Source of the DNA: Quercus robur
Lineage: Eukaryota; Streptophyta; Magnoliopsida; Fagales; Fagaceae
DNA: 64,000 nt
NCBI RefSeq assembly: GCF_932294415.1
Contig: NC_065535.1
Location: 29,466,782 to 29,530,781, forward strand
Reading direction: 5' to 3'
The notes beneath the pieces are model-generated. The model did not search any database and was not told the DNA's origin. It saw only the letters and a program-made list of their open reading frames with translations. Both the position numbers and the translations under genes were made by a program. This document shows, piece after piece, positions 58,343 through 64,000 of the stretch (its first letter is position 1; each line of letters starts with the position of its first letter).

Positions 58343-59928
58343 AACGGAACTAGACCCTTTATTTTTACTTTTGGGTATATTATGTAACTATTATGCTGTG
58401 ATTAGTACAATTCCTAGATCAAAAGCAATTTTGCCTTTTAATAGTAGGCAAATATTTCATTTTATAGGCTTCATTATCACTGCATTTTCTCATTTATCTA
58501 AGACCACTTCGAACCCAGCTCATCTTCATCATTATTTTTATTAATTAACTCAACCATATTAGCTACAAAAGGTTTTTATTTTTATTTTGTGAGACAGGAA
58601 CATATATTGACACATATTGAGGGAACATCAAATTCAAATGAGCGAACAATATTAACATGTCAATGTAAATTATGCTTACTTGTAAAATTAGGCAAGTGCA
58701 ATAATAACAATTTGCAAAGATGTTGACCATTCTACCATTTAATATTCACAAAAATAGTTAATAACAATATATTTTGTTGTTACATCTACTAACGAGATGG
58801 TACCCGTGATTTGGTTTCCAAAAATAATAACTTTGGGAAAATTACAATTTCTCTGTTGAGATTTAATATTGTTACAATTTATTCCACAAACTTTTAATCA
58901 CTACATTTGACCCCTTAAAGTTTGGATTAAAATGTAACTTAGGGATTAGTCCAAATTAACAGATTTCGCATTTTTTAGACAAAACAAATTACTCATTTGT
59001 AGTTTGACCAATAGTAATTTAGTTACACTTTTTTTTTTTTTTTCAATTGTTACATTTTGATTTCCAAAATTTGGATTAAAATAAAATCGTTACTTTGAAC
59101 TGAATCCTAAATATTTCCTCTTAGTCCAAACTCTAAGGATAAAATATAACAATGAAAAATTTGTAAATTGAATTGTGATAAGATAAAACCACCAAGGATA
59201 AATTATAATTGTCCTAAAGATTAAAATTATTTGTTAGAAGTTTCTTCTGTTTTGGTGTTGATAATAGAGCTCTAACATTCTTATAGTGCATGAATCTCTC
59301 CAATATATTTAATCCTTTACATACATTATTGTTGCCATTACCACTTGGACATAGAAAAAAGCATATGCAATTGTTTGTTGTTAAATAGGGATAGCGACGT
59401 GTCATAAGCGTTTGCCAAATTGTATAGCAATTCAGATTGGGTTCATTTTGCTCCCTTTGGAGAATTTATATCATTTTACTCGTCATATGATTTATATTCA
59501 CACTTGGAGAATTTGTGTCATTTTGCTCATAGTATGATTTATATTCTCACTTGGAGAATTTGTATTATTTGTTGCTGGAAAGATTCCTTAATGCTATGTT
59601 GTTTTGGACCTTCTTAAGGCCATGTTGTTATCTACATTAAGTAATACATGGGCTTGCCAAAATTTAGTTAAACAAGAATTTTAGAACAATTCATACATGA
59701 ATAATAAGTTACCAATGGTCTAGGTGGGCCTTTTTCTTATGGGGCCAAAATTCTGATCGGACCAATTACTTTCTTGTAATCATAGTGCTTTATCTCTTTT
59801 ATAATTCATCTAGTAATACATACATTTTGCATGAAACCTTACTAGGTGTAAGTTTTATAGACGGTTATCAAAAAGAAAGAAATAAATGTGTTACCTTAGA
59901 TGACGACATTATTTTGTCTCATACCTTG
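58343..59928. other. Intergenic DNA with small repeats
   Basis: 58834-59217 shows weak inverted ends (GGGAAAATTACAATTT versus the inverse of AAATTATAATTGTCCT), perhaps an old MITE. 59457-59563 is a short tandem repeat with 47-bp period (CACTTGGAGAATTTGT...ATGATTTATATTC). No gene seen. Confidence 0.45.
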
Positions 59929-61856
59929 TGTTGAGGGCCATTTGTGGAAGCCCAGGCAGACAGAAATGCCCAATAATGAGAGCCACAAAGAATTGACAAG
60001 ATAAATAGCAAAAAAAAATCATTAGGCCCAAGCGGCAGGAATAATGGATCACAGGCCCAACAAATAAATAAATGGGTCTTGAAGAGGCAAGCGGGCTTAA
60101 AGAAGCCAGGAAAGAAAGAAATAGCATCCCATGGGCAGAGTATGAGGTAGAAAAGTGAGAAAGGGTCGCCGCAGGCCCAAGGCAATGCAAACTAAGAGAG
60201 TAAGAGGTTTATGGCAGGCCCATGAACCCCAAAGATAAGGATAAGGTTATTGGACCGGGGAAGCCCAATGAAGTTAGTAAAAGGCCCATGGGAGTGTGGA
60301 ATTAGTAAACGGGCTGAGGAAGCCCAAAGAAAGCAATCAGGCCATGGATGCCCAAAGGAAAGCCCAAAGAGACATCGGAGCCCATGAGTAAAAGCAAAAC
60401 AGTGCCCATGACAGGCCATTGAGAAAAGGGGTAAACGGTTGGCTCAAAAAAGAGGTCCAGCAAAATTAAGTTATTATGGCAGGAATAACAATTCAACGTG
60501 GCAGGCAATAAAGAAAATCAAAAGTGGGCCAAAGAAATGTAAGGCCTATCATCATACGAAACCCAGCTCCTGAATGGAGCGAGAAACCAAAGAAAAGCCT
60601 ACATGAAGGGCCAGGAAACGCAGGCGGAGAGTCTCCAGGTCATGGCAGACGTATGAGCTGCTGGCAGACTCTTGGACAAATCTGAAAGGGAAGCACGCGC
60701 AAGACCTAGGCACCACCAGCCTATACCCAGCCAATATAGGACATGGTGGGGCCGTGAGCCAGAGGTAAGAGGTAAAGGGGGTATGGTTTGGTGGTGGGGA
60801 GAGGGGAAAAGGTCTATTTTACGGTTCCTGCCCAACCCCTTTTGGGAGGTATGTCCTGCTAGGATGATAGACCACCCAAAAGAGGCAAGTTTGAGGGGGA
60901 ACCGTTGGGTGCATGCTCTAAGAGTAGAGAGAAAAAGCATTAATACCGTGGCAGGAAGAAATGTTACGGTATACAAAGGAACAAAACAAACCCGCCTCTG
61001 TCTGGCAAGGGTGGATGTCGCATAAGTCCTGGTGGTCGGCAAGTACACCCAAACCAGACAAAGGCGGTTAAGGGGCGAAACGGTAAAACACTAGCCACGA
61101 CAGGCGCTATAAAAAGGCTCTTGCCGTGCCCTGTAAGGGGATCGAAAAACAGGGTATATTTTCGGGAGTGAAAAGAAAAAACAGAGCAAGAAGAAAAGAA
61201 AAAAGATAAGAAAGAAAACAGAGAAGAAAAGAAAGGAAACTAAAGAAAAAAGAGAGTTAGTTCAAAGGGCATGCACCAATAAATCGGTTTCCCTCTCTCC
61301 CCCTTCAAATCTTATTTTCTCCCAAAACGCAAACAAGGACTTTTTCTTTTTGGGCAATAACCATTCAGGTCCAACTCCCTCAAAGCCATTAATCCCCACG
61401 GCAGGATCTTTTTCCTGGGGGATTATTTGCATTGAGAAGAGGCGTTCTCTCCTTTTTGGCTTTGCTACGGCAGACTAAGCTTGAAACTTAATTTATGCCC
61501 ATTTAAACTAGCTAGTATTATTTTCTTCATTTTTTCTGTGATTGACATCAATATGACTGTAACCATACTTTATTAGTAAGGAGTACATAACCATTTATTT
61601 AAATAGTCTGAATACTCTGTTTTAGTTATTATTATATCTGCCTGTCGTAACTCATCTGTAACAGTTTTGCTTGCCGTAAGTTTACTCCTGGCAGACAAGG
61701 CATAAGTTTGTGCACAAACCGACCCAAGTTGAGTTACAATTGGACCGGCCCCAACTCCCTTACTCAGAAACACTAGGGCCCATCACCGCTGGAGGCAGCC
61801 CAGCCCATTACCGTAGGAGGCAACCCGATACACCATATACAAAAAAGGCCACTACA
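59929..61856 (+). repeat. Probable 5' LTR of the gypsy element
   Basis: Taken from TGTTGAGGGCC to ...GGCCACTACA, just before the PBS. A TATA box (TATAAAAA at 61108-61115) precedes GA-rich leader sequence. Upstream it is rich in AAGCCCA/GGCCCA and GGCAGG phrases. The left end is a guess from TG and from the change of composition. Confidence 0.65.
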
Positions 61857-61862
61857 TTAAAT

Positions 61863-61880
61863 TGGCAACTTCACTGGGGA
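61863..61880 (+). other. Primer-binding site of the gypsy element
   Basis: TTGGCAACTTCACTGGGG, close to the TTGGCGACTCCACTGGGG-type PBS of Tat/Ogre-like elements, a few bases after the LTR end. Confidence 0.6.
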
Positions 61881-61932
61881 GTTGGGAAGCAGACAGGGGC
61901 AAAGGAAAAGAAAACAGAGCCCCTCGTAAACA

Positions 61933-63332
61933 ATGCCACCCAAGTCCAGGACGACACAGAATATGAGTGCCGTACCCTCACAAGTAGAATCCAGGCCAAC
62001 GACGCCTCACCAAGAGCAACTTAACCAAACGGAAGGTGCCAACAGAACAGGGGCTGATCCTCAACCTCAGACAAGAGTCCTCGTGGACAATGTCAACACC
62101 TTTGTCAAAGTATTGCAATCATTGCAGCACTCACAGCAACAAATGATGGAAGAGATCCGTCAACTGAAGGCAGACAAAACAATAGAGAAAGGCAGCCAGC
62201 ATGACCCGGATCATGTGGCAGACAGAGAAGAGACACTGGTAGGAGGTGTCCCTCGGAACGCAGGACAGCGTTTTATCACCATGGCTGAGGTAGCGGCTCT
62301 CTTGGAGCAAGAGAGAGCCAGAACACCAAAGGAGATGTTTTACACAAGGAGGCCTCCCTATCCTCTAAAAGTACTCAACAAGCCTTACCCCAAGAGGTAT
62401 GAACCAAGGGCCTTTGCCCAGTACGATGGCAGGAAGGGAAGTGCAGTAGAGCACGTGAGCAAATTTATTGACACCCTTGGCCCTTACGCAGCAGACGAAG
62501 ACTTATGTCTACGGGAGTTTTCAAAGTCACTGTGCGATCGGGCATACACCTGGTACATTGGCTTAAAACTAGGATTAATCCCAACCTGGGATGACATGGT
62601 GGACGTATTTTGCACTAAATACTTTCACGGGAAGAAACGGTGACGCTTGCAACTCTGCAAGCAACCAAGTAAAGGAATAGAGAGGATCTGATGGAGTACA
62701 TCAAACGGTTCAGGGACATAGCACTTGATTGCTATGACCACTGTGAAGAAAGGACGTTGGTGGAAATGTGCATGACCAACATGATTCAGGAGTTCAGAGC
62801 TGTCCTGGAAAATCTGGAGATTTCCCAGTTCGCACAACTATTGCAGAAAGCTAGAAAGACGGCTCAGTCCGTGAAACCCAGTTCAGACAAGAGGAACGCA
62901 TCTCAGGCTATGGCGGTGTCCACTGGAAACCAAAGAAGGAAAACAGAGGGGAGGGAATATGATACACCCCCACCCTTACCATGCACTCCTAAGGAGCTGG
63001 ATGTGCTACTTGACAAATGGATAGCGGACGGGATCTTTAAACCCAACCAGGTTTCTAGAGAGCCTACGGAGGAAGAAAGGAGGGATCCTTGCTTTTGTCG
63101 CTTGCACAACTATGTACAACATCCCATCGCAAAATGCTGGGCGCTCTGTAGGCTGGTGCATCGCAGGATCAAAGAAGGCATATTAGAGCTAACCCAGCAG
63201 GAAGTCCAAAGAAACCCACTCCCAAACCACAAGGGAAAGGGTGTAGCAGCAGTAGTGATATGTGCAGACCCGGGAGAAGACGAGGAAGAAAACTTGGCCC
63301 TTCTTGCCACAGCGATTACCACTCTTCAGTAA
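61933..63332 (+). pseudogene. Gypsy gag (capsid) region, frameshifted
   Basis: Begins at ATG 61933 (MPPKSRTTQ). After a polar, Gln-rich start with a short coiled coil comes the retrotransposon gag fold: PYPKRYEPRAFAQYDGRKG, VSKFIDTLGPYA, LREFSKSLCDRAYTWY and WDDMVDVFCTKYF (about residues 155-232). A single-base deletion at ~62640 (AAACGG|TGACG) ends the frame. The proper continuation is one frame over, meets a TAA at 62670-62672, then reads MEYIKRFRDIALDCYD...LVEMCMTNM from 62691 and a Cys/His-containing tail (CFCRLHNYVQHPIAKCWAL) to a TAA at 63330-63332. Gag would build the particle. This copy cannot produce it whole. Confidence 0.82.
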
Positions 63333-64000
63333 AGTGCCAAGTTCAAAAATCTATTTGACCAGTTGGGACTTACAGCAAAAGAAAGAAAAATAGCCACGGA
63401 GGCTTTGGTAAGCATCGCCTCTGGAGCAGGGGTGGAATGCCTGTCAGCAGAGATGCCAGAAGACAGGGCCCTCCTGCAGGAATCAACAGAAATCACATTT
63501 AGCAATGAAGATATGGAAGTGGGGCACCCAGATCATAGGAGGCTTCTCTATTTAGCAACATCTATAAATCAAATCCTCATCAAGAGGGCCCTAGTAGATA
63601 CAGGTGCTTCCGTAAACCTCATTCCATTGAGCACCCTGCAAGTCGCAGGAATTTCAGAGAAAAAGATCTAAGGATGCCCGATGAAAGTAACAGGATTCGG
63701 TGGAAGATGAGAGTACACCGCAGGCCACATTCAGTTATGGTTGAAAGTAGGTCCTATAGCCTCTTTACCTCATTTCCACGTGGTCAGAACGGAAGTATCC
63801 TACCATGTGCTTTTGGGAAGACCTTGGTTACACAAACACCGACTAGTCCCGTCCACCTACCACCAATGTGTGAAAGGAAGATTGAATGGCAGGATGATAC
63901 GCATAGCTGCGAACCCCTCGCTGTTCGAGCAGGCAGAAGCCCACTTGGTGGAAACCATGTTTTATGATCAATGGGCTCCATCTGGAGAAAATGTGGTTGC
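63333..64000 (+). pseudogene. Gypsy aspartic protease region, broken, truncated by the window
   Basis: In the gag continuation frame, FDQLGLTAKERKIATEALVSIA leads to the retropepsin active site LVDTGASVNLIPLSTL (about 63591-63640). A TAA at 63669-63671 and a TGA at ~63708 interrupt it. The same frame then gives GHIQLWLKVGPI, YHVLLGRPWLHKH and RIAANPSLFEQAEAHLVET, the C-terminal half of the fold and the linker toward RT. The enzyme would cut the polyprotein. The apparent ORF at 63674-63967 is an overlapping frame, not a gene. Confidence 0.8.

Larger units (their letters stand above)
59929..64000 (+). mobile_element. Ty3/gypsy (Tat-like) LTR retrotransposon, 5' part, cut by the window end
   Basis: A probable 5' LTR (59929-61856), a PBS and gag-protease coding sequence follow in order on the + strand. 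Reverse transcriptase, integrase and the 3' LTR would lie beyond 64000. One frameshift and at least four stops in gag-PR show decay. The left target site cannot be verified without the other end. Confidence 0.8.

Noticed and set aside
60552..61048. ORFs of 60-149 codons on both strands
   Set aside because: They lie in the gypsy LTR and have no family resemblance. The composition alone opens the frames.
63674..63967. 97-codon ORF
   Set aside because: The protease family resemblance is in the other frame (YHVLLGRPWL). This frame is a shadow.

Overview
This window is nuclear DNA of a woody dicot. It has spliced plant genes, GT-AG introns, AT-rich intergenic DNA and dense nested plant transposons. 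The SIRE-like copia element, the abundant L1 LINEs and the MITE families resemble what is seen in Fagales trees such as oak or beech, but that assignment is an impression, not something computed here. Only two genes look intact: an eight-exon short-chain dehydrogenase (TIC32-like SDR, + strand, 996-3346) and a two-exon R2R3-MYB transcription factor with a bHLH-interaction signature (- strand, 45489-46566). A third locus (11750-18769, +) is an intron-containing pseudogene of the mitochondrial-ribosome assembly factor Rsm22/METTL17.

Layout. 1-4811: SDR gene and flanks. 4822-5461: a foldback MULE-type MITE. 6911-10959: a hAT MITE, a 5'-truncated L1 LINE (LINE A) between old inverted repeats, and a SINE. 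11750-20528: the RSM22 pseudogene, carrying a 1.18-kb PIF/Harbinger-type element in one intron, with a 1.6-kb hAT element just downstream. 20745-38565: a nest in which an old AT-rich element received a near full-length L1 (LINE B, - strand), itself split by an 8.2-kb SIRE-like copia element (22122-30354, TSD CAAAG). A 1.45-kb solo LTR and a 680-bp tandem duplication lie to the right. 38601-43871: an Au-like SINE, two solo LTRs, hAT elements and a MITE. 45489-47577: the MYB gene, with a hAT-like element about 250 bp upstream of its ATG. 47806-49068: a 175-bp tandem duplication, a 523-bp hAT MITE and a 322-bp TRIM with TSD ATAAT. 50078-53022: a third copy of the SINE, a LINE 3' end split by a solo LTR, and a small repeat. 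54010-58342: a 4.3-kb MULE-like element with a perfect 36-bp palindrome inside each TIR (one copy decayed). 59929-64000: the 5' LTR, gag and protease of a decayed Ty3/gypsy (Tat-like) element that runs off the window.

The most unusual object is the copia element. Both LTRs are intact and about 1.3% diverged, and PBS, PPT and a long gag are present. The protease-integrase-RT-RNase H part is missing. A second ORF of the 'putative plant transposon protein' type (PF20167-like by recall) sits before the 3' LTR, behind a gene-like leader and intron, and near a cluster of TCGCGA motifs that is also present in the LTRs. The genes do not form a pathway together; the host genes are unrelated and separated by transposon DNA.
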